This document shows positions 1-5,996 of a DNA stretch of 10,902 nt, piece after piece. How positions within the stretch are numbered: position 1 is the stretch's first letter; each line of letters opens with the position of its first letter. The stretch comes from JBBDXS01 sp964418365 (GTDB lineage: Bacteria > Chloroflexota > Dehalococcoidia > DSTF01 > RBG-16-68-14), in contig CAYQLM010000098.1 in assembly GCA_964418365.1 (NCBI GenBank), forward strand, positions 1-10,902, read 5' to 3'. The notes beneath the pieces were generated by a model that worked only from the letters and a program-made list of their open reading frames with translations, ran no database searches and was not told where the DNA came from. The translations under genes were made by a program, and so were the position numbers.

Positions 1-1559
1 TCCAGCGCCGGCTTGATCTCGTCCGGGCGCTCGCAGAAGTAGCCCTTGCCGCCGAAGCCCTCGATCACGCGCTCGTAGTGCGCGTTGGGAACGTACGCCA
101 TGGGCGGGACGGCGTCCGGGTTGAGCTGGCTGGGGCCGCCGCCGATGCCGTTGTTGTTCACGATGACGAACGTGATCGGCATGTTGTAGCGGCAGGCCAC
201 CTCGACCTCCATGCCGGAGAAGCCGAATGCGGAGTCGCCCAGCACGGCCACGATGCGCTTGTCACGATGCACGGCGCCCGCCGCGATCGCGTACGGCACG
301 CCGATGCCCATTGTGCCGAAGGTGCCGGCATCGAGGCGGTGACGCGGCAGGTAGTTCGGCAGCACCGTGCGGCCGATGTCCATCGTGCTGGCGCCTTCGT
401 TGATGATGACGCCGTCGCGCGGGACCATGTCGCGCACCTCACGGAGCACGCGGTAGTAACCCATCGGGACGGAGTCGTCGTTCAGCATCGGCTCCGTCGT
501 CGCGCGGTTCTCATCGATCTTCTTCTGGAGCGTCGTGCGCCAGGTGCTCTCCGATGCGAACTGCCAGGGCCGCTCGTCGAGCGCGGCGTTGAGCTGGCCG
601 ACGATGGCCTTCGCGTCGCCGACGAGCGCCACCTCCGCGGGCACGTTTGTGCCGATCTCTTCGCCGGCGATGTCGAGCTGGATGATGCGCACGTTGGGCG
701 AGAAGCGCGGCGGCATCCCGAAGTGCAAGATCCAGTTGAGACGCGCGCCAACGAGAAAGACGACATCCGCCTGCTGCAGCGCCGTCGAGCGCGCCGCGCT
801 GACGGCGAGCGGGTGGTCATCCGGCAGCAGGCCCTTGGCCATGGGCGCGGGCAGAAAGGGGAGTTGGGTGCGCTCGATAAACGAACGCACCTCGTCCTCG
901 GCGCGCGAGTAGGCGGCGCCCTTGCCGACGATCACGAGCGGTCGCTCGGCCTGCGCGAGTACATCGAGCGCGTGGCGCACTGCGGAGGGGTCGGTGGTCG
1001 GCCGCGGCGCGTCGGCGACGGACGGCGGTTGGGAGGGAGTGGCCTCTTCGTCGATCTTGCCGTCGATGATGTCGCCGGGGAGATCGAGGTAGACGGGGCC
1101 GGGCCGGCCGTACATCGAGATGCGCACGGCCTGCTCGATGAAGTACGGGATGCGATCGACGCGATCGATCTTCGCCGAGTACTTGACGAACGGGCGCGCC
1201 GCCTCGACTTGGGGGCACTCCTGGAAGGCGCCCATGCCGGCCTGCTTCATGTCGGACGCGCCGCCGAGCAAAATCATCGGCCAGCAGTTCGACTGCGCGT
1301 TCGCGAGCGGCGAGATGGCGTTCGTCATGCCGGGACCGGAGACGACGAGCGCCGTGCCCGGACGGCCTGTCATGTACGACACGGCCTGCGCGGCGTAGCC
1401 GGCCGACTGCTCGTGCCGCATGCCGAAGTACTTGATCCCCTCGCGCTGGGCGGCGAAGGCGACCGGGATCACCGGCACGCCGACGATGCCGAACATGTAC
1501 TCGATGCCGTGCTGCTTGAGGCTGCGCGCGACGAGCTGCGCCCCGCTGATCTCTGCCAT
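1..1559 (-). CDS. 2-hydroxyacyl-CoA lyase (ThDP-dependent), 3' end outside window
   Basis: Cleaves a 2-hydroxyacyl-CoA to formyl-CoA and an aldehyde using thiamine diphosphate and Mg2+; cytoplasmic. The 519 visible codons cover nearly the whole enzyme (human HACL1 is about 578 aa), so roughly 50-60 C-terminal residues are missing. The ThDP-activating glutamate is E50 in MRHEQSAGYAA. The cofactor motif starts at G441-D442 (GDSAFGFSGME) and ends in NNN at 468-470. MGAFQE (109-114), WILHFG, TMDIGRTVLPNYLPRHRLDAG (392-412 region) and VPPM...PNAHYE match HACL as I remember it; oxalyl-CoA decarboxylase has Tyr-Glu where this has F112-Q113. The start is ATG at 1559, with AAGGAG (1567-1572) 7 bases upstream. 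Oddity: after NNN the usual GIYxG reads GIGGG and the following loop is about ten residues shorter than in HACL1. Oxalyl-CoA decarboxylase remains the alternative but fits less well. Confidence 0.88.
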   Translation of the reverse strand, partial: MAEISGAQLVARSLKQHGIEYMFGIVGVPVIPVAFAAQREGIKYFGMRHEQSAGYAAQAVSYMTGRPGTALVVSGPGMTNAISPLANAQSNCWPMILLGGASDMKQAGMGAFQECPQVEAARPFVKYSAKIDRVDRIPYFIEQAVRISMYGRPGPVYLDLPGDIIDGKIDEEATPSQPPSVADAPRPTTDPSAVRHALDVLAQAERPLVIVGKGAAYSRAEDEVRSFIERTQLPFLPAPMAKGLLPDDHPLAVSAARSTALQQADVVFLVGARLNWILHFGMPPRFSPNVRIIQLDIAGEEIGTNVPAEVALVGDAKAIVGQLNAALDERPWQFASESTWRTTLQKKIDENRATTEPMLNDDSVPMGYYRVLREVRDMVPRDGVIINEGASTMDIGRTVLPNYLPRHRLDAGTFGTMGIGVPYAIAAGAVHRDKRIVAVLGDSAFGFSGMEVEVACRYNMPITFVIVNNNGIGGGPSQLNPDAVPPMAYVPNAHYERVIEGFGGKGYFCERPDEIKPAL

Positions 1560-1581
1560 TGGTGAGCTCCTTAGTATGAAG

Positions 1582-1600
1582 GTGCGTTAGGCGCACGCAC
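1582..1600. promoter_or_regulatory. Inverted repeat in the predicted HACL leader
   Basis: GTGCGT (1582-1587) and ACGCAC (1595-1600) are exact inverted copies 7 bases apart. They lie just downstream of the predicted HACL -10 box, overlapping its end. This is a good place for a repressor operator or a small leader hairpin, but no factor can be named. Confidence 0.3.
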
Positions 1601-1607
1601 TATAGCA
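1599..1607 (-). promoter_or_regulatory. Extended -10 promoter for the lyase gene
   Basis: Read on the minus strand, the sequence is TGCTATAGT: a TG extension one base before TATAGT (5 of 6 to the -10 consensus). No good -35 is visible, which extended -10 promoters tolerate. The start site would fall near 1592, giving a leader of about 33 bases that contains the AAGGAG ribosome site. Confidence 0.4.
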
Positions 1608-1635
1608 TCTCGGGTGTCCGCTGACCGAATCCTGC

Positions 1636-1684
1636 CCGCGGGTTGAAACCCGCGGCTTCGAGAGTCCGCCGGGTGGCCACCCGG
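1636..1684. repeat. Tandem pair of palindromic hairpins between divergent genes
   Basis: Arms CCGCGGGTT (1636-1644) and AACCCGCGG (1647-1655) form a stem with a TGAA loop (TTCA on the other strand). Fourteen bases later CCGGGTGGCCACCCGG (1669-1684) is a perfect 16-base palindrome. The layout of two GC-rich hairpins close together resembles the element at 3822-3888, whose first hairpin also has a TTCA loop. It may be a REP-like mobile palindrome. There is no U-run, so it is not a standard terminator, and it lies between two gene starts. Confidence 0.55.
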
Positions 1685-1695
1685 TTACGCAACCA

Positions 1696-1704
1696 TGATA
1701 TAAT
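1696..1704 (+). promoter_or_regulatory. Extended -10 promoter for the DUF5679/SHOCT gene
   Basis: TGATATAAT is a perfect TATAAT with a correctly placed TG extension. Transcription would start near 1711, about 17 bases before the GTG start at 1728. The -35 position falls inside the palindrome at 1669-1684 and does not match the consensus. Confidence 0.55.
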
Positions 1705-1727
1705 CGCGGCCATCTGGTTGGGAGAGA

Positions 1728-2441
1728 GTGTCCAAGGGGTTTGCGGACGACGACCCGGGGCAAGACGTGATGATAGCGTACTGTCTCCGGTGCCGGACCA
1801 AGCGAGAAGCGGTCGATGTCGACGACATCGTCATGAAAAACGGCAAGCCAGCCTTAAGGGGCCGGTGCCCCGAATGCGGCACAAACATGTACCGGCTTGA
1901 CGAGAGCCTCGGCACAAGCGCGCCGGGCCGTCAACTAGGTCATGTCTATGACGCCCGTTATGTTTCCGGGCTTCCGGACGCAGGCTCTGGACAGAGGGTG
2001 GCGCTAGCAGTCAAAGACCGCGAACTAACCATCGAGTGTGGGACGAAGTGGGGTTACGAAATACCTCTTGAGACACTTCGGTCGGCTCGCATAGAGACGA
2101 GTGACCGTCTGGTGGCAATGCGAGTCATCACCACCGGAATGTTCGGCCTCTTCTGGAAGAAGAGAGACAAGTTTCTCGTGCTTGAGTGCGATGATCCGAG
2201 CGGATTGGATGTCCCGATCATACTTTCCTTCAACGGAGCAAACGAGGCGCTTGCGGACATTCAACAAGCGAAGAGTAAGATGGTCGGGACGGAACAAACG
2301 ACGGACAGCCAATCGCCGGCCGCTTCGTCCTCTTCTTCGGCGGCGGACAGGATCAGGCAGCTTAAGCAACTCTTTGACGAAGGCATGACCACCGAAGCCG
2401 ATTACCTTGCGAAAAAGACGGAGCTTCTAGAAGACCTCTAA
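1728..2441 (+). CDS. Zinc-ribbon (DUF5679) / PH-like / SHOCT domain protein
   Basis: A 237-aa protein of unknown function with three recognisable parts. Residues 17-57 are a DUF5679-type treble-clef module (YCLRCRTKRE..., CPECGT) with Cys pairs C19/C22 and C47/C50 that should bind zinc. Residues 90-185 (VALAVKDRELTI ... KFLVLECDD) look like a bacterial PH-like beta barrel. Residues 206-237 (ADRIRQLKQLFDEGMTTEADY) are a C-terminal SHOCT oligomerisation motif, after a Ser-rich linker at about 193-205. The GTG start at 1728 fits the promoter, with GGGAG 3 bases upstream (a short spacer); ATG at 1770 would lose the first 14 residues but keep all domains. Hand counts give about 48-57% GC in three 60-base stretches, against 77% in one stretch of the neighbouring transferase. 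It stands alone, divergent from the lyase and convergent with the next operon, which suggests later acquisition. Confidence 0.8.
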   Translation: MSKGFADDDPGQDVMIAYCLRCRTKREAVDVDDIVMKNGKPALRGRCPECGTNMYRLDESLGTSAPGRQLGHVYDARYVSGLPDAGSGQRVALAVKDRELTIECGTKWGYEIPLETLRSARIETSDRLVAMRVITTGMFGLFWKKRDKFLVLECDDPSGLDVPIILSFNGANEALADIQQAKSKMVGTEQTTDSQSPAASSSSSAADRIRQLKQLFDEGMTTEADYLAKKTELLEDL

Positions 2442-2545
2442 TCTGAGCGCTGCATTTCATCCCGGGGTCGTGCCTGGATCGATGAGGACGACTCCCGTGT
2501 CGTACCGTCGGCCAGACCTGCGCGCCGCCGTAGCAGTGTGCGGAT

Positions 2546-3805
2546 CTAGTACAGCACTTGCTCCGCGAGCAGGTCGGCGACGTCGTCGGGCGAGAGGCCG
2601 AGGATCTCCCTGCTAACCTGGAACGTGTGCTCGCCGAGGCAAGGGGCAGCGGTCGTGAAGCGCGCGGGCGTCTTCGAAAGGCGGAAGCCGGAGCCGTCGT
2701 AGGCGGTGCTACCGGCCTCAGGGTGCTCCAGGTACTGATAGTAGCCGCGGGCTTGGAGATGCGGGTCGTTCAGGCAATCGCGCGCGTTCTGCACCACTCC
2801 CGCCGGCACGCCAGCGGCCTGCAGCTCGTGCATGACATCCTCGGCCGCACGCTGCGAGGTCCACTCCGTGATGCGCTGCTCGAGCTCGTCTTCGTGCGAC
2901 TTTCGCCCGGCGTGCGTGGCGAAGCGATCGTCGCGCGCCCAGGCCGGATCGCCGATGGCGTGTCGCAGGCGCGACCAGTGGTCGTCGCCGAAGCAGGCGA
3001 TAGCGCACCAGCGGTCTTCGTCGCGCTCGCCGAACGGCGTCTGCACCTTGATATCGAGGCAGCGGAAGGCGCCGTGCGGCGCGGCGTGTGGCAGCCGATT
3101 GCCCGCGCGCTCTTCGACGCGCCCGTTCACGGTGTAGTCCATCAGCGCGGGCGCGAGCGCGGCGACCGATGACTCGAGCTGCGCGAGCTCGATGCGCTGC
3201 CCCTTGCCGGTGCGCCTGCGATGGCGCAGCGCTGCGAGGATGGCGGTGAGCGTGTGGCCGGGGTTGATCACGTAGTCAGGGTAGTTGGTGCCGAGGCCGT
3301 TCGGCGGGCGGCCGGGAAAGCCGGTGAGATAGTTGAAGCCCGTGATGGGGCCGAGCACCGCGCCGAAGCCGAGGAAGTCGCGGTGGGGGCCGTCGAAGCC
3401 CTGCATCGGCTGGTAGGCGGCGATGATGTCGGGCCGCACGTCGAGGAGCTTGTCGTACGTGAGCCCCCAGCGCTCGATGATGCGGGGCGTCATGTTTGTA
3501 AGGAAGACATCGGCCCAGGCGACGAGCCGCAGCGCGATCTCGCGCCCCTTCTCGGTGTTGAGGTTGAGCGCGAGGCCGAGCTTGTTCGCGTTGAAGTTGT
3601 TGAAGTAGCCGCTGACGTTGTGGCTGAACTTGCCGGTGGGGAAGGGCCCGATGGTGCGCAGGCCGTCGATGTGCGATTCGGACTCGATGCGCACGACAGT
3701 CGCGCCGTAGACGGCGAGCGCTTCGGCGCAGATCGGTCCTGCGCCGAACCACGAGAAGTCGGCCACGTTGATGCCGGACAGCGGCTGGCGGCCGTTGGTT
3801 GTCAT
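2546..3805 (-). CDS. Family III (CaiB/BaiF) CoA-transferase with catalytic Asp
   Basis: A 419-aa family III CoA-transferase, which moves CoA between carboxylic acids through an enzyme-bound acyl anhydride. The N-terminal Rossmann half has YGATVVRIES (33-42) and NKLGLALNLNTEKG (74-87). D177 in NYPDY occupies the catalytic Asp position (D169 in formyl-CoA transferase, from memory). RRTGKGQRIEL follows 20-odd residues later, as usual. The interlocked-dimer C-terminal lobe is complete (ARGYYQYLEHPEAG, then LGEHTFQVSREILGLS). Length is normal for the family. The start is ATG 3805; GAGGA and GGGG lie upstream. It is the last gene of the minus-strand run, 78 bases after the hydrolase, with most of that gap being a palindromic element. 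Substrate is unknown: a 2-hydroxy acid, or formyl-CoA recycling with the nearby lyase, is inference. Confidence 0.88.
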   Translation of the reverse strand: MTTNGRQPLSGINVADFSWFGAGPICAEALAVYGATVVRIESESHIDGLRTIGPFPTGKFSHNVSGYFNNFNANKLGLALNLNTEKGREIALRLVAWADVFLTNMTPRIIERWGLTYDKLLDVRPDIIAAYQPMQGFDGPHRDFLGFGAVLGPITGFNYLTGFPGRPPNGLGTNYPDYVINPGHTLTAILAALRHRRRTGKGQRIELAQLESSVAALAPALMDYTVNGRVEERAGNRLPHAAPHGAFRCLDIKVQTPFGERDEDRWCAIACFGDDHWSRLRHAIGDPAWARDDRFATHAGRKSHEDELEQRITEWTSQRAAEDVMHELQAAGVPAGVVQNARDCLNDPHLQARGYYQYLEHPEAGSTAYDGSGFRLSKTPARFTTAAPCLGEHTFQVSREILGLSPDDVADLLAEQVLY

Positions 3806-3821
3806 GTTCTTGCCCCGTCCT

Positions 3822-3888
3822 CGTAGCTGCAGGGCTTCAGCCCTGCCAAATCGATGCTGCTTTGCAGGCCTAAAGGCCTGCAGCTACG
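3822..3888. repeat. 67-bp two-hairpin palindromic element with terminal inverted repeats
   Basis: Exact 12-base terminal inverted repeats, CGTAGCTGCAGG (3822-3833) and CCTGCAGCTACG (3877-3888), bracket two hairpins. The first is GCAGGGC-TTCA-GCCCTGC (3829-3846) and the second GCAGGCC-TAAA-GGCCTGC (3864-3881), both with perfect 7-bp stems and 4-base loops. The right end overlaps the TAG stop of the alpha/beta hydrolase at 3884-3886, so the element supplies that stop codon. It looks like a REP/MITE-type dispersed palindrome. No transposase is present in the window. Confidence 0.75.
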
Positions 3889-4672
3889 CTCCATTCGACC
3901 CACCGAGCGACAATTGATCGATGAAGATGCGCAGCATGCCGTTCACCTGATCCGGCGCTTCGAGCATGTTGAAGTGCCCGGCGCCGACCGTGCGCGCGAT
4001 CTGGATGCCGGGCACGGTGCGCTCGACGAGCTTCAACTCATCGAAAGTCCGGCCGGCGTCGATGAACAGCGACAGGATGCCGAGCTCCATCGGCGGCGGA
4101 CGCATCTCTGCTGCAAGGCTACGGAGGGCGGGGGCGAGAACGTGCTGCGGTGTGCGGAGCATGCGTTCGGTCAGCTCCGATCGCAGCGCCTTCGGCGACG
4201 TCGGCCGGAAGAAGCGAGTCTCGATCAGCAGTTGCGCGGCCTGGCGGTATGCGGGACTGTCAACGCCTTGCAGGAGCGCATCGAGCTCCGGCTGGCTGAT
4301 AGCGATATACAGCGGGGCGTCGACCATGACGAGGGCGCGCAGCGCGCGCTTGTGCCGCCGGGCCAACAGCAGCGCGATGATCCCGCCCATGCTGTGGCCG
4401 ATCACGATCGGCCTGCGCAGACCGAGCTGGCCGATGAGCCACTCGATGTCTTCGCAGAAGCCGTCCATGGTGTAGTCCTGCTTGGGTTTGTCCGACTTGC
4501 CGTGGCCGCGGAGATCGGTCGTGACGATGCGATGCGAGCGGCGAAACGCAGGCGTGGTGCGCCGCCAGTGGGTGCTGTCGCAGCACCAGCCGTGGATGAA
4601 CAGCAGCGCGGGATCGCCGGAGCCGGTGTCGTTGTAGAACAGACGAACGCCGTTACGGGTCGCGTACGGCAT
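3884..4672 (-). CDS. Alpha/beta-fold hydrolase
   Basis: A 262-aa soluble alpha/beta hydrolase with an apparently intact active site. HGW (27-29) is the oxyanion motif, GHSMGG (92-97) gives nucleophile S94, and GAGHF (231-234) gives the catalytic H233. The acid is probably D205 in LFIDAGRTFDEL. DLRGHGKSDKP (53-63) is the typical strand-4 motif. I chose ATG 4672 over the longer start at 4723: MPYATRNGVRLFY is the normal N-terminus, and the ATG follows the upstream transferase stop (4674-4676) by one base. AGGAG about 11 bases upstream lies inside that gene's end. Co-translation with the transferase is likely. The last residues and stop are encoded at or within the palindromic element, so the original C-terminus may have been altered. 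The substrate (ester, lactone or thioester) cannot be read from sequence. Confidence 0.85.
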   Translation of the reverse strand: MPYATRNGVRLFYNDTGSGDPALLFIHGWCCDSTHWRRTTPAFRRSHRIVTTDLRGHGKSDKPKQDYTMDGFCEDIEWLIGQLGLRRPIVIGHSMGGIIALLLARRHKRALRALVMVDAPLYIAISQPELDALLQGVDSPAYRQAAQLLIETRFFRPTSPKALRSELTERMLRTPQHVLAPALRSLAAEMRPPPMELGILSLFIDAGRTFDELKLVERTVPGIQIARTVGAGHFNMLEAPDQVNGMLRIFIDQLSLGGSNGA

Positions 4673-4673
4673 T

Positions 4674-5927
4674 CTACTTCGCGCTCCTTTCGATCTCGGC
4701 CAGGACTTCTTCGGTGTGCTCACCGATGCGGGGCGGGCGGCGCTCGATGCGCCAGGGCGTTTCGGAGAGGCGGTAGGGCGGCCCCGGATAGCGCAGCGTG
4801 GCGTCGAGATCGTCGTGACGTATGTCCTGGTACCAGCCGCGCGCGGCGAGCTGTGGGTTCTTGGCGAGGTCCTCGGGCGTGCTCACGATGCCGATCAGCA
4901 GCCGCCGATGCTGTCCCTGCTCGTAGATCTCCCACTTCGGCTTGCTCTTGAAGAACTCGGTGAGGACTTCGTCGATGTGGGCGAGGACGGGCTTCTTCTC
5001 CTTCGCGGAGTCGGGGTTGAGCACGACAGATGTAAGGAAGCGCATGTTGAGCTCGGCGATCGTGGAGCCGAACGGATCGTTCTGCAAGTCGCCGGCCTTG
5101 CCTTCGCTCACCATCCAGGCGAGCAGCTCCGTCCAGGCGGCACCGCCGGGCGCGCCGACGTACGACCAGATCCAGCCATCGGCCGCTTCGTAGGGGCCCA
5201 TGCCGGGGACGGGGATCGGCAGCGCGGCGCGCGTGCCTGTGCGGTTGCGCACGTTCTTCTGCAGATCGTACGACTGCATCGCCGTCTCTTCCGCTATGAG
5301 CAGCGCCTCCTGCATCGACACGTCGACGTGCTGACCCTCGCCGGTGACGTCTCTATAGTAAAGCGCCATCATCGTGCCGGAGGCGGCCTGGATGCCGGCG
5401 GAGACGTAGCCCTGATAGCAGGGCGGCAGGTTGGGCGGATCGTCCGGCTTGCCGGCGAGCCACATGATGCCTGCCATCGCGACGCCGACGATGTCGGGCG
5501 CAAGATATGGGGCGTGAGGGCCGTCCTGACCGAAGCCTGTGATCGACGTGACGATGATGTCGGGACGGATCTTCGATAGGCCTTCGTATCCCAGGCCGAG
5601 GCCATCGAGGTAGCCGGGCGCAAACGATTCGACGACGATGTCCGCAGTTGCGGCGAGCTTCTCGAAGGCGGCGCGGCCGTCCGGTGACTCGAGATCGAGT
5701 ACGATGCTGCGTTTGTTCGTGTTCAGGTTCGAGAAGTAGAGGCTGCGCTCGGGGCCGGGCTCATCGTGGTAGAACGGCCCGACGCCGCGCGCCGAATCGC
5801 CGCCCGGCGGCTCGATCTTGATGACGTCCGCGCCGAGGTCGGCGAGGAGCTTGGCGCAGTACGCGCCGAGGTCCTGCGTGAGATCGAGGACCCGGATGTC
5901 GTCGAGGGCGCTGGGTGAGCCGGCCAT
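4674..5927 (-). CDS. Family III (CaiB/BaiF) CoA-transferase lacking the catalytic Asp
   Basis: A 417-aa family III CoA-transferase fold protein. The N-terminal half has LADLGADVIKIEPPGGD (28-44) and NTNKRSIVLDLESPDG (69-84), and ITGFGQDGP (129-137) follows. TGEGQHVDVSMQEA (195-208) marks the usual helix after the active site. Counting back from this TG as in the neighbouring transferase places G173 (in YQGYVSAG) where the catalytic Asp should be, so the standard anhydride mechanism seems impossible for this chain alone. The start is ATG 5927, because the chain before MAGSPSALDDIRVLDL is out of character. No ribosome site is visible, and the promoter at 5938-5965 places the transcript start within a few bases, so the mRNA is probably leaderless. 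It is the first gene of the operon with the hydrolase and the Asp-containing transferase. It may be the non-catalytic partner of that enzyme. Confidence 0.87.
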   Translation of the reverse strand: MAGSPSALDDIRVLDLTQDLGAYCAKLLADLGADVIKIEPPGGDSARGVGPFYHDEPGPERSLYFSNLNTNKRSIVLDLESPDGRAAFEKLAATADIVVESFAPGYLDGLGLGYEGLSKIRPDIIVTSITGFGQDGPHAPYLAPDIVGVAMAGIMWLAGKPDDPPNLPPCYQGYVSAGIQAASGTMMALYYRDVTGEGQHVDVSMQEALLIAEETAMQSYDLQKNVRNRTGTRAALPIPVPGMGPYEAADGWIWSYVGAPGGAAWTELLAWMVSEGKAGDLQNDPFGSTIAELNMRFLTSVVLNPDSAKEKKPVLAHIDEVLTEFFKSKPKWEIYEQGQHRRLLIGIVSTPEDLAKNPQLAARGWYQDIRHDDLDATLRYPGPPYRLSETPWRIERRPPRIGEHTEEVLAEIERSAK

Positions 5928-5937
5928 GGGCACTCGG

Positions 5938-5965
5938 ATTCTACTGAACGCCACGCCGGTGTCAA
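5938..5965 (-). promoter_or_regulatory. Sigma-70-type promoter of the CoA-transferase operon
   Basis: On the minus strand a perfect TTGACA (5960-5965) is followed after 16 bases by TAGAAT (5938-5943, 5 of 6). Expected transcription start is near 5931, only about 3-4 bases before the ATG at 5927. This agrees with the absence of a ribosome binding site. Confidence 0.65.
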
Positions 5966-5987
5966 ATCGCGGCCGATCGAGTAGCAT
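5959..5987 (+). promoter_or_regulatory. Predicted promoter of the cyclase operon
   Basis: GTGTCA (5959-5964, 4 of 6) and TAGCAT (5982-5987, 4 of 6) are 17 bases apart. The start site would be near 5994, about 3 bases before the ATG at 5997, which also lacks a ribosome site. The -35 occupies almost the same bases as the divergent promoter's -35. A moderate match only. Confidence 0.35.
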
Positions 5988-5996
5988 AGTCTCGCC

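Noticed and set aside
1..1559. Calling the ThDP enzyme oxalyl-CoA decarboxylase because CoA-transferases are nearby
   Set aside because: MGAFQE, WILHFG and TMDIGRTVLPNYLPRHRLDAG-type motifs match 2-hydroxyacyl-CoA lyase; the Tyr-Glu pair of the decarboxylase is absent.
78..1565. A 495-codon plus-strand open frame
   Set aside because: It is antisense to the lyase. Its composition (Arg, Ala, Asp, Val and His rich, no domain) is that of a high-GC shadow frame; the minus strand gives a clear enzyme with all motifs.
2488..2503. Possible terminator hairpin ACGAC-TCCCGT-GTCGT between convergent genes
   Set aside because: A 5-bp stem with no T-run on either strand is too weak. Nothing else is evident in the 104-base gap 2442-2545.
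4673..4723. Longer start for the alpha/beta hydrolase at 4723
   Set aside because: It would add 17 basic residues overlapping the transferase end. MPYATRNGVRLFY at 4672 is the normal family start.
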